Program-made: the position numbers and the translations under genes | Part shown: positions 1 through 4,617 of the stretch, piece after piece | Numbering within the stretch: position 1 is the stretch's first letter | Layout: each line of letters opens with the position of its first letter | The notes under the pieces: model-generated | What the model was told of the DNA's origin: nothing | Database searches by the model: none | What the model saw: the letters and a program-made list of their open reading frames with translations, nothing else | DNA from: Actinomycetota bacterium | Lineage (GTDB): Bacteria > Actinomycetota > Thermoleophilia > Gaiellales > Gaiellaceae | DNA length: 5,633 nt | Assembly: GCA_013698195.1 (NCBI GenBank) | Contig: JACCVK010000177.1 | Span: 1 to 5,633, forward strand | Direction: 5' to 3'

Positions 1-1097
1 GCGTGGACGTAGCGCTCCGTCATCGTCGCCTGAGCGTGTCCGGCCCGAGCCTGCACGTACACGGCCGGGTTGCCCGCCGCTGCGTCATGCGTGAGCGCCG
101 TGTGGCGCAGGTCGTGCCAGGGGCGGATCGGCCGCTCGATGCCCGCCTTCGCGATCGCCTTCCGCATGTACCCGCTTACCTTCGACGGATCGAGCGGCGT
201 GCCGAGCGCCGGGTGGCAGAACACGAGCGACTCGGACGAGCGGTAGCGGCTCGCCTGCCACTGCTCCTCGAGCACGGCCGCGGTGCGAGGTCCGTACCCG
301 ATCGTCCGCCTGCCCGCCCGAGACTTCGGCTCGCCCATCTCGCCCCTGACGAACGAGCGCCGCACGTGTAGCCGCCGCTCGAGCATCTCGACGTCACTCC
401 ACCGGAGCGCGAGGATCTCGCCCCTTCTGAGCGCCGTCCCGAGCGCGAACGCGGTTAGACGCCGCGCCAGCGCCCACCATTCGGCCTCTGCGGGCTCTGC
501 GGCGTGTTCTGCGACCCGATAGGCGTTCAGGACGGCAGCGACCTCCTCCTCGCGGAGAACAGGCGTCTCGGGCGTTGGGACGTGCAGAGGCTCGAGGAGC
601 GCGATCGGGTTCGTCTGCATCCGTCGACGTCGCCTCGCGTACTCGAACATCGCGGACAGCGTGCGCAGGTGGTTCGAGATGGTTTTCGGCGAGAGCTTCT
701 CGCGCCGCTTGCGGGCGATGTAGCGGTCGAGGAGCTCCGGGCGCGTCTCGATCGTCGCCAACGCGGTGTCGGACCCGAGCGCCGGCAGGACGTGCCCGCG
801 AAGCGTGTTCCGGTAGTCGAGGATCGTCGAGCGCCGACGCCCGCGAGACGGAAGGTACTCGTCGAGGAACTCGTCGACGAGCGTCTGGAGCGTCTCGTCG
901 GTTGGCTTACGCCAGCGCTCTCGCTCTACGCGATCGAGCCGCTTCCCGAGTTCGCGTTCGGCCCGTTGGCGGTTCCAGCCGTCCGCTTCGCGACCGAGAC
1001 GCTCGCGGACCTGGCGCCCGTCGGTGTCCCGGAACTTGACGCTCCATGTGACGCCGCGGGTGCCTTCGTAACGGAGGACGCAGGCGCCGCTAGGCAT
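1..1097 (-). CDS. Tyrosine recombinase/integrase, C-terminal end cut by window edge
   Basis: Site-specific DNA recombinase expected to cut and rejoin the element's att site with the host tRNA gene. The 365 visible residues contain an N-terminal arm-binding-like region (about 1-60, start MPSGACVLRYEG), a helical core-binding domain (about 66-165) and the catalytic domain (about 178-365). Catalytic residues are all visible: Arg224 in ALRRGEI, Lys258 in EPKSRAGRR, His328 and Arg331 in HDLRH, His354 in AGHAQ and the nucleophile Tyr363 in TERYVH. The reading frame is open to base 1 with no stop, so probably only a short tail is missing. The ATG at 1097 overlaps the end of the upstream 108-aa gene by 8 bases (stop at 1092-1090) and has no strong Shine-Dalgarno, suggesting translational coupling. 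The family call is secure. The substrate (tRNA-Asn) is inferred from the fragment at 2524-2569. Confidence 0.95.
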   Translation of the reverse strand, partial: MPSGACVLRYEGTRGVTWSVKFRDTDGRQVRERLGREADGWNRQRAERELGKRLDRVERERWRKPTDETLQTLVDEFLDEYLPSRGRRRSTILDYRNTLRGHVLPALGSDTALATIETRPELLDRYIARKRREKLSPKTISNHLRTLSAMFEYARRRRRMQTNPIALLEPLHVPTPETPVLREEEVAAVLNAYRVAEHAAEPAEAEWWALARRLTAFALGTALRRGEILALRWSDVEMLERRLHVRRSFVRGEMGEPKSRAGRRTIGYGPRTAAVLEEQWQASRYRSSESLVFCHPALGTPLDPSKVSGYMRKAIAKAGIERPIRPWHDLRHTALTHDAAAGNPAVYVQARAGHAQATMTERYVH

Positions 1098-1416
1098 CGT
1101 CGTCCCCGCCAACGGCCTGCTGCCCGCGATCCCACCACAGGTGCGGCGAGAGATCGCGCATATTCGAGGCCCACTGCAGCATCCGCTGCGCCTCGCGCTC
1201 GAGCGAATCGGCAAGGAGAGCGAACGCTGCCACGCTCTCCGATGTAACGCCCAACTCGCCCTCGTTGGCCATTGCAAGACGACTCAGGTGCAGGTCGGCC
1301 GTCTCGGCAAAGTCGATCGTCTTGTTCAGACGCGCGTCGAACCGTAGAACCTCATCGACCGTGAGGAGGCGTTTGTCCGCTGGCGTGATGCTGCGGACAG
1401 GTGTCGCGACGCTCAT
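1090..1416 (-). CDS. 108-aa helical protein of unknown function between excisionase and integrase
   Basis: I do not recognise this family. The protein (MSVATPVRSITPADKRLL...) is predicted to be mostly helical, with no membrane segment, cysteine motif or catalytic signature. A segment at about 18-50 (LTVDEVLRFDARLNKT) and another at 58-90 could form two helical hairpins, and the tail is acidic (GGDDDA). The ATG at 1416 is well supported: a Shine-Dalgarno AAGGGAG lies five bases upstream (1422-1428) and the ATG overlaps the preceding frame's stop as ATGA (1416-1413). The gene ends inside the integrase start, so the two are probably co-translated. A recombination accessory or element-maintenance role is possible from position only. 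Confidence 0.8.
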   Translation of the reverse strand: MSVATPVRSITPADKRLLTVDEVLRFDARLNKTIDFAETADLHLSRLAMANEGELGVTSESVAAFALLADSLEREAQRMLQWASNMRDLSPHLWWDRGQQAVGGDDDA

Positions 1417-1541
1417 GGCGTCTCCCTTCGCTCAGCGCGAAGGCCCCCGAGCACGGCGATTAGGGCGCCGGCCCGGAGGCCACGCGCATTGTTTCGCAAC
1501 GATCGGAAGATGTGTGTCCCTAATCCACACGCGGCGATCAT
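1413..1541 (-). CDS. Possible 42-aa small protein filling the gap between excisionase and the 108-aa gene
   Basis: An ATG at 1541 overlaps the excisionase stop as ATGA (1541-1538) and is preceded by a GGGAGG Shine-Dalgarno seven bases upstream (1549-1554). The frame ends in an ATGA overlap with the next gene (1416-1413). The product begins MIAACGLGTHIFRSLRNN and is basic, with a short hydrophobic run (GALIAVLGGL, about 24-33) too short for a secure membrane helix. No family is recognised. It lies in the same frame as the long coiled-coil reading frame, so it could instead be that frame's tail. Third-position GC is lower than in the neighbouring genes, especially in the first half, so coding status is uncertain. 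The ribosome-binding site and double overlap are the main support. Confidence 0.45.
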   Translation of the reverse strand: MIAACGLGTHIFRSLRNNARGLRAGALIAVLGGLRAERRETP

Positions 1542-2129
1542 GACACAACCTCCCGACGTCGCAAAGCGATTGGCTTGCCCGTCTTCCGACACTCCTCGAG
1601 CCACATCTCGATCGCGGCGCGCTCGTACCGTCGATAGCGCCCGAGCTCGACGCACGGCATCGCCCCCGAGCGCGTGGACTCGCGAACCCACGAGACCGGG
1701 ACCGAGAGCCACTCGGCGACTTCGGCCGCGGTTAGCAGGCGGCGCTTCCGCGTCGGAGCTGGGGCGCTCGCCGTTCTCCCCACGCTCGAGCCAGCCCGCA
1801 AGCGCAAGCGCGAACCGCTCTGGGGACTCCTCACGCTGCTGTCGGAGTTCGGTCAGTTCGGCACGGAGAACCTCCTGGCGACGGTCGAACTCGGCGAGGC
1901 GTTGCTCGAACTCAAAGAGCTTGGGCCAGCGATTGCGCCTGCGGGGCATGAGCCGGGCGAGCATGCTCTCCTCGACCCCCGCTAGGCGCTGGAAGTTCAC
2001 GTCGTCGCGGGGGTCGGGCGTGGGGAGCGCGTCTACGACTCTCTCGGCCGCGTCCTTTGCGATCTTCGCGGAGCCGAGTGCAATGTCCGCCGCCTCCTCC
2101 GCTCGCGCGGCCTGGGCTCTGGTGCTCAT
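1413..2129 (-). CDS. Coiled-coil protein of unknown function, reliable only for about its first 130 residues
   Basis: The start is firm: ATG at 2129 has AGGAGG (2135-2140) five bases upstream and overlaps the RHH stop as ATGA. The N-terminus is an alanine-rich helix (about 5-34, MSTRAQAARAEEAADIALGS), then a linker with TPDPRDDVNF, a basic patch (MPRRRNRWPK, 61-70) and a charged coiled coil (about 71-104, with FEFEQRLAEFDRRQEVLRAE). No known family is recognised. The frame stays open for 238 residues to 1413, but from about residue 131 it overlaps the helix-turn-helix core of the excisionase in another phase. There its third-position GC falls to about 56%, so the last 100 or so residues are probably not selected as protein. 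Either the real product continues into the excisionase frame by a +1 shift, or a stop was lost by a sequence change, or the tail is tolerated read-through. Confidence 0.6.
   Translation of the reverse strand: MSTRAQAARAEEAADIALGSAKIAKDAAERVVDALPTPDPRDDVNFQRLAGVEESMLARLMPRRRNRWPKLFEFEQRLAEFDRRQEVLRAELTELRQQREESPERFALALAGWLERGENGERPSSDAEAPPANRGRSRRVALGPGLVGSRVHALGGDAVRRARALSTVRARRDRDVARGVSEDGQANRFATSGGCVMIAACGLGTHIFRSLRNNARGLRAGALIAVLGGLRAERRETP
1422..1428 (-). promoter_or_regulatory. Shine-Dalgarno of the 108-aa gene
   Basis: AAGGGAG on the minus strand, five bases before the ATG at 1416. It supports an independent initiation site at this overlap. Confidence 0.75.
1538..1834 (-). CDS. Excisionase-like helix-turn-helix protein
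   Basis: Small DNA-binding protein of the MerR-like/excisionase type (HTH_17 style), expected to bend DNA at the att site and steer the integrase toward excision, or to regulate the operon. The core is residues 33-81: the helix-turn-helix LLTAAEVAEWLSVPVSWVRE followed by a wing and helix with GRYRRYERAAIEMWL. The tail is basic (LRRREVVS). The first 30 residues are low in complexity and not typical of the family. The GTG at 1834 is the first possible start after an in-frame stop, but neither it nor later GTG/TTG candidates (for example 1783) has a Shine-Dalgarno. The gene lies entirely within the coiled-coil frame, one base out of phase. Over the core, this frame has clearly higher third-position GC (about 83% by my count) than the overlapping frame (about 56%), so this is the coding frame there. 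The start is unresolved. Confidence 0.8.
   Translation of the reverse strand: MRSPQSGSRLRLRAGSSVGRTASAPAPTRKRRLLTAAEVAEWLSVPVSWVRESTRSGAMPCVELGRYRRYERAAIEMWLEECRKTGKPIALRRREVVS
1549..1554 (-). promoter_or_regulatory. Shine-Dalgarno of the possible 42-aa protein
   Basis: GGGAGG on the minus strand, seven bases before the ATG at 1541, within the last codons of the excisionase gene. It is the main argument for a separate small protein. It could also be chance in the codons CGT CGG GAG GTT. Confidence 0.5.
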
Positions 2130-2311
2130 CGCAACCTCCTCGTCTCGAGCGCGCTCTGCGTCGTTGCAGCCGGCTCGCTGCGCACGTACTCACGGACGGC
2201 GAGCCGGATCTCGGCCGCGAGAGAGCGCTCCGCCTCGCGAGCCTGCTCGATGAGGCGATCGTGGAGCTCGGCCGGAAGCATCACGCTGGTGCGTCTGAAG
2301 TCAGTTTTCAT
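2126..2311 (-). CDS. Ribbon-helix-helix (Arc/CopG-like) DNA-binding protein, 61 aa
   Basis: Probable dimeric transcriptional repressor. Residues 6-13 (RRTSVMLP) form the DNA-contacting beta strand. Helix A is about 14-27 (AELHDRLIEQAREA) and helix B about 30-44 (SLAAEIRLAVREYV), the usual RHH spacing. A polar tail follows. The ATG at 2311 is chosen because the domain begins immediately after it. The frame runs upstream to 2488, but that stretch is arginine/proline-rich, crosses repeats next to the att site and looks non-coding. Only a weak Shine-Dalgarno-like GATAGG precedes the ATG. As first gene of the recombination operon it is well placed to autoregulate and control excisionase and integrase. 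An antitoxin role is possible for this fold, but no toxin partner is visible. Confidence 0.85.
   Translation of the reverse strand: MKTDFRRTSVMLPAELHDRLIEQAREAERSLAAEIRLAVREYVRSEPAATTQSALETRRLR
2133..2140 (-). promoter_or_regulatory. Shine-Dalgarno of the coiled-coil gene
   Basis: AGGAGGTT on the minus strand, with its AGGAGG core five bases before the ATG at 2129. It is the strongest ribosome-binding site in the operon and fixes that start even though the ATG overlaps the RHH stop codon. Confidence 0.8.
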
Positions 2312-2323
2312 CAGCGCGCCTAT

Positions 2324-2353
2324 CGGCGGCGTTCTCGAAGGCTCGAGCCGCCG
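2324..2353. repeat. 7-bp inverted repeat just upstream of the RHH start
   Basis: CGGCGGC at 2324-2330 and GCCGCCG at 2347-2353, separated by 16 bases. It lies 13-42 bases upstream of the RHH ATG on the minus strand. It could be an RHH operator or a leader hairpin that limits translation of the first gene. GC-rich inverted repeats of this length are common here by chance, so the call is weak. Confidence 0.35.
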
Positions 2354-2421
2354 TTTCGGACCTATGGGGTCACGTAGGCCGCCGGGCCGCCGTGGTCGAC
2401 TCCGCCAGCAGGCGCGCGAAC

Positions 2422-2441
2422 TTCGTACCGGATTTCGTACC
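2422..2441. repeat. Direct repeat of TTCGTACC with 12-bp period, possible integrase arm or repressor site
   Basis: Two exact copies of TTCGTACC (2422-2429 and 2434-2441) lie one above the other with a 12-bp period, about 83 bp from the tRNA fragment and 110 bp upstream of the RHH gene. Short tandem direct repeats near att sites are typical of integrase arm-type binding sites. RHH repressors also bind tandem short motifs. I saw no other close copy in the window. Confidence 0.45.
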
Positions 2442-2453
2442 CGCCTCACCTGA

Positions 2454-2480
2454 TCTGAGGGCATCGGGCACGACCTCAGA
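2454..2480. repeat. 7-bp inverted repeat near the attachment site
   Basis: TCTGAGG at 2454-2460 and CCTCAGA at 2474-2480 with a 13-base spacer. It abuts a second inverted repeat (2480-2512). Its position between the arm-like repeats and the tRNA fragment suggests an accessory recombination site or a terminator stem, without a T run to favour the latter. Confidence 0.4.
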
Positions 2481-2512
2481 CGGCTCAACCATGCGCCGTG
2501 AGCCTGAGCCGT
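2480..2512. repeat. 8-bp inverted repeat with a tandem TGAGCC, beside the tRNA fragment
   Basis: ACGGCTCA at 2480-2487 pairs perfectly with TGAGCCGT at 2505-2512. TGAGCC is also duplicated in tandem (2499-2504 and 2505-2510), so either copy could pair. It ends 12 bases before the conserved tRNA sequence and is a candidate excisionase or integrase binding region. Confidence 0.4.
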
Positions 2513-2523
2513 CCTGCCCCGGG

Positions 2524-2569
2524 TCGGCTGTTAACCGGAGGGTTGTTGGTTCGAGTCCAACCCGGGGAG
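2524..2569 (+). tRNA. 3' fragment of tRNA-Asn(GTT), element attachment site
   Basis: The anticodon loop CTGTTAA (2528-2534, anticodon GTT at 2530-2532), variable loop GGGTT, T-stem/loop GTTGG-TTCGAGT-CCAAC (2545-2561) and acceptor strand CCGGGGA plus discriminator G (2562-2569) match bacterial tRNA-Asn. No CCA is encoded. The 5' acceptor strand and D arm are missing, and the 5' side of the anticodon stem is imperfect: T2524 pairs with G2538 as a wobble, and G2523 and A2539 do not pair. Identity therefore seems to begin at the anticodon stem. That is a known crossover position for tyrosine recombinases, and the sequence is best read as the distal att junction and not a working tRNA. Confidence 0.85.
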
Positions 2570-2572
2570 TGC

Positions 2573-2599
2573 GAAAGGCCCCTGGAAACGGGGCCTTTC
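2573..2599 (+). terminator. Intrinsic terminator downstream of tRNA-Asn
   Basis: A perfect 10-bp stem, GAAAGGCCCC (2573-2582) with GGGGCCTTTC (2590-2599), and a 7-base loop TGGAAAC. It starts four bases after the tRNA 3' end. The T run is formed by the stem's own TTT and is short. It is probably the native terminator of the tRNA gene, left on the chromosomal side of the insertion. Confidence 0.75.
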
Positions 2600-2663
2600 T
2601 CGTAGATGTATGCGTGGCGTAATTGTGCGATTCGCGAGCTCAAAAAGCGGGAATCACAGTAGA

Positions 2664-2710
2664 GCGGCCCCGGGGGCTGCCGGGGGAGGAAGGCGCTCTC
2701 TAGGGGCCGC
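2664..2710 (+). terminator. GC-rich hairpin followed by a T run, possible terminator
   Basis: GCGGCCCC (2664-2671) pairs with GGGGCCGC (2703-2710) around a 31-base loop that can itself pair (CCCCGG with CCGGGG). ATTTTAG follows on the plus strand, terminator-like in that direction. The long loop weakens the call. On the minus strand it lies downstream of dnaG and could act as a transcript end, but no T run follows directly there. Confidence 0.4.
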
Positions 2711-2786
2711 ATTTTAGCGAGCCTCGTTCAGCCGTCGCTCGAGGCCAGCCCCGCAGTCAGTCCGTTCGCCTTGAGCTCCTCGCCTC

Positions 2787-2803
2787 ACGCGCACAGTGCG
2801 CGT
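2787..2803. repeat. 17-bp perfect palindrome with odd centre
   Basis: ACGCGCAC-A-GTGCGCGT: 8-bp arms around one base. It could be a protein-binding site or, as RNA, a small hairpin with a CGCGC stem and ACAGT loop. It has no T run and no adjacent gene start, so its role is unknown. Confidence 0.5.
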
Positions 2804-2926
2804 TGGTGGTGTGCGGGCTTTGGGCCGAGTTCCGAGTTGCGGGGCCGGTCGCTGCCACTCTAGCTCGTGCGAAGTGCAACAAAGTGTTAAAGTGGTGGCG
2901 CGGCGGCGGGCGAAGCGCGCTCCTGG

Positions 2927-4576
2927 CTAGGTCAGCTCCGCGAGCGACTGACGCACCTTGACGAGCCGCGCTTGCAGCTCGGTCGTCCGCGCGAGGTCCG
3001 CTCCCGCGAGGTCGCGCTTGAGCTTGCGCTCCCGCAGGCGGAGCAGGAGCTCCTGCCCCGTGCGCTTGTCGAGCGCCTCTTCCGCAGCTCTGGCGTCGAG
3101 CTCCGCACGCAACGCTGTCAGCTCGGAGTCCTCCGTCTGCGAGACGAGCATGGCGCGGAAACGCCGATTCAGCTCCGAGTCGAAGTGCTCGGGAGTGAGC
3201 TCTTCGAGTCCCGGGAGCAAGTCCGCATGGGCGACGCAGGCGGCGAGGACATCGCGTTCGAGCCGTTCGCCCGCACCAAGCAGCCGCGGCGCATCGAGCG
3301 CGCTCCGCACCCCACCCTCGCGGCCGGCGGAAGCCATCCCACCAAGGGTTTCCTTGGGCAGATCGAGTCGATCTGCGAGCAGACGCAGCGCCTCGTGGCG
3401 CTCGGGTGAGTCCTCCGCCTTCGCAAGCACCTCGCGCGCGCGAACGAACGCCTCCTGGCGGTCGGCGGAACGATCGAGCTCGAGTCGCACCCGGTACAGC
3501 AGATAGCTCTCGGCGCCTGCGAGTCGCTCCTCGAAACCCTCGGGCGCGTCAGCGGGATCCTGACCGCGCGGCAGCGTGACCACCTTGACCTCGAAGCCCT
3601 GCGCGGCGGCGAGCTCCATCCCGCGTAGCGTGGCCTCCTGGCCGGCCGCGTCCGCATCGAAGCAGAGGTAGATCTTCCGCGTCAGCCGACTGAGCTCCCG
3701 AAGCTGCCGCTCGGTCAGCGCGGTCCCCATCGACGCGACGACCGGCTCGAACCCCGCCTGACGGAGCGCGATGACGTCGGTGTTCCCCTCGACTATCGCA
3801 GCCCGGTCCTGCTTGGAGATCGCGGTGCGCGCGAGGTGCAGCCCGTACAGGATTGCGCTCTTGTGGAAGAGATCACCCTCGGGTGAGTTCACGTACTTCC
3901 CGCGTAGTGGATCGTTCTCGTGGATCTTGCGTGCCTGGAAGCCGACGACACGTCCACGTGCGTCTGCGAGCGGGAACATCAGACGCTGCGGGAAGTAGTC
4001 GCTTCCGCGTACGGTCGCCAGGCCCGCGCCCCGTAGCTCGTCGGTCGTGAAGCCTCGCTCGGCCGCCTTCTCGACGAGGCCCCGACCCGGTGAGAGTCCG
4101 AGGCGGAACTCGCGGGTTACGTCCTCCCCGAGGCCCCGTTCGGCGAGGTATGCACGGACGGGCTCACCCGTGTCCCCTTCCCAGAGGAGACGCTCGAAGT
4201 ACAGCGTCGTCTGCTCCAGGACTGCGTACAGGCGCTCTCGCCGGCGCCGGTCCGCCTCGACGCGCGGAGACGACTCCTCGTACTCGAGCCGGACTCGGAA
4301 GCGCTCGGCGAGCCACTCGATCGCGCCCACGAAGTCGAGGTTCTCCGTTTCGCGCACGAAGGCGATGAGATCGCCCCCTTTTCCGCAGCCGAAGCAGTAG
4401 TAGAGCTTCTCGACGGGATTCACCGAGAAGCTTGGCGTCCGCTCCTCGTGAAACGGGCAACGGCCCGTGAAACGCGAGCCGGAGGCGCGACGCAGCTGCG
4501 TCCGGCCCGAGACGACCTCGACCATGTCCGCTGCCGCAGTGACGTCGCGCACCGACGAGTCCTTGATTCGCGCCAC
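2927..4576 (-). CDS. dnaG: DNA primase DnaG
   Basis: Synthesises the RNA primers for chromosomal replication, working with the DnaB helicase at the fork. The 549 residues show the full order of domains. The N-terminal zinc ribbon has C40-x2-H43 (CPFH) and C61-x2-C64 (CFGC). The catalytic core has RLMFPLADARGRVVGF (198-213) and KYVNSPE (227-233). The TOPRIM fold has the acidic site VEGNTDV (Glu263, Asp267) and FDADAAG (Asp307, Asp309). The C-terminal helical helicase-binding region is about 435-549. The EGYxDV motif common in the family reads EGNTDV. Length is a little below the usual 580-650, the shortening being in the linker and C-terminus. The start is GTG at 4576, chosen because MARIKDSSVRD aligns with normal DnaG N-termini. 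There is no Shine-Dalgarno, but a -10-like TAATCT lies six bases upstream. No co-transcribed partner follows. Confidence 0.97.
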   Translation of the reverse strand: MARIKDSSVRDVTAAADMVEVVSGRTQLRRASGSRFTGRCPFHEERTPSFSVNPVEKLYYCFGCGKGGDLIAFVRETENLDFVGAIEWLAERFRVRLEYEESSPRVEADRRRRERLYAVLEQTTLYFERLLWEGDTGEPVRAYLAERGLGEDVTREFRLGLSPGRGLVEKAAERGFTTDELRGAGLATVRGSDYFPQRLMFPLADARGRVVGFQARKIHENDPLRGKYVNSPEGDLFHKSAILYGLHLARTAISKQDRAAIVEGNTDVIALRQAGFEPVVASMGTALTERQLRELSRLTRKIYLCFDADAAGQEATLRGMELAAAQGFEVKVVTLPRGQDPADAPEGFEERLAGAESYLLYRVRLELDRSADRQEAFVRAREVLAKAEDSPERHEALRLLADRLDLPKETLGGMASAGREGGVRSALDAPRLLGAGERLERDVLAACVAHADLLPGLEELTPEHFDSELNRRFRAMLVSQTEDSELTALRAELDARAAEEALDKRTGQELLLRLRERKLKRDLAGADLARTTELQARLVKVRQSLAELT

Positions 4577-4582
4577 AGGTCG

Positions 4583-4588
4583 AGATTA
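4583..4588 (-). promoter_or_regulatory. Candidate -10 element for a leaderless dnaG transcript
   Basis: TAATCT on the minus strand, six bases before the GTG at 4576. That places the expected transcription start at or next to the start codon. No good -35 is visible (GAGAGT at the right distance). Leaderless initiation is common in actinomycetes and would explain the missing Shine-Dalgarno. Confidence 0.45.
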
Positions 4589-4604
4589 CTCGGCGCTCAC
4601 GTCG

Positions 4605-4610
4605 TACTCT
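4605..4610 (+). promoter_or_regulatory. Candidate -10 element for a leaderless cyclase-ATPase transcript
   Basis: TACTCT on the plus strand, seven bases before the ATG at 4618, fitting TANNNT with transcription starting at the A of ATG. No convincing -35 is visible and no Shine-Dalgarno precedes the ATG. Confidence 0.45.
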
Positions 4611-4617
4611 CTGCACC

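Larger units (their letters stand above)
1..2569. mobile_element. Right-hand part of a tRNA-Asn-targeted integrative element
   Basis: A tyrosine recombinase, an excisionase-like helix-turn-helix protein and a small RHH protein sit in one minus-strand operon, with only small unrecognised proteins between them. The segment ends on the right at a 3' fragment of tRNA-Asn followed by that tRNA's probable native terminator and then chromosomal dnaG. This is the layout expected of an element inserted in a tRNA gene: the distal junction keeps only the 3' tRNA fragment, while the other junction carries the restored gene. The left junction is outside the window, so total length and cargo are unknown. 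No replication, transfer, capsid or toxin gene is visible. Base composition resembles the chromosomal half, so the assignment rests on gene content and the tRNA fragment, not on composition. Confidence 0.75.
2600..2926. other. Non-coding stretch between tRNA fragment and dnaG
   Basis: I see no credible gene on either strand. The minus-strand reading frame that crosses from here into the tRNA is an antisense artefact. Visible content is a GC-rich hairpin (2664-2710), a 17-bp palindrome (2787-2803) and an AT-rich patch (about 2872-2893) with spaced AAAGTG/AGTG repeats just past the dnaG stop. The dnaG transcript must end in here, but I see no clear minus-strand terminator. rpoD, which often follows dnaG in bacteria, is absent. 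Confidence 0.6.

Noticed and set aside
504..1247. Long plus-strand frames opposite the integrase
   Set aside because: They are antisense to a clear integrase with full catalytic residues. Open antisense frames are expected at this GC content.
1489..2253. 254-aa plus-strand frame opposite the excisionase/coiled-coil genes
   Set aside because: Ser/Arg-rich shadow product with no domain, antisense to better supported genes.
2312..2488. N-terminal extension of the RHH protein to 2488
   Set aside because: The extension is Arg/Pro-rich, crosses inverted and direct repeats beside att, and the RHH fold starts right after the ATG at 2311.
2500..2569. Complete functional tRNA-Asn
   Set aside because: No 5' acceptor strand in the right register, no D arm, and a mismatched anticodon stem. 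Only the 3' part is tRNA-like.
2485..2712. Minus-strand 75-aa frame containing GWTRTNNPPVNS
   Set aside because: This is the antisense translation of the tRNA anticodon/T-arm region, a known type of spurious protein call.
2855..2895. Promoter in the AT-rich patch (TTGCAC, TAGAGT, TAAAGT)
   Set aside because: The -35 and -10-like hexamers are not at a workable spacing on either strand and no gene start follows.
2958..3506. Plus-strand frames within dnaG
   Set aside because: Antisense to the conserved primase. Composition (Ser/Arg-rich) is typical of shadow frames.
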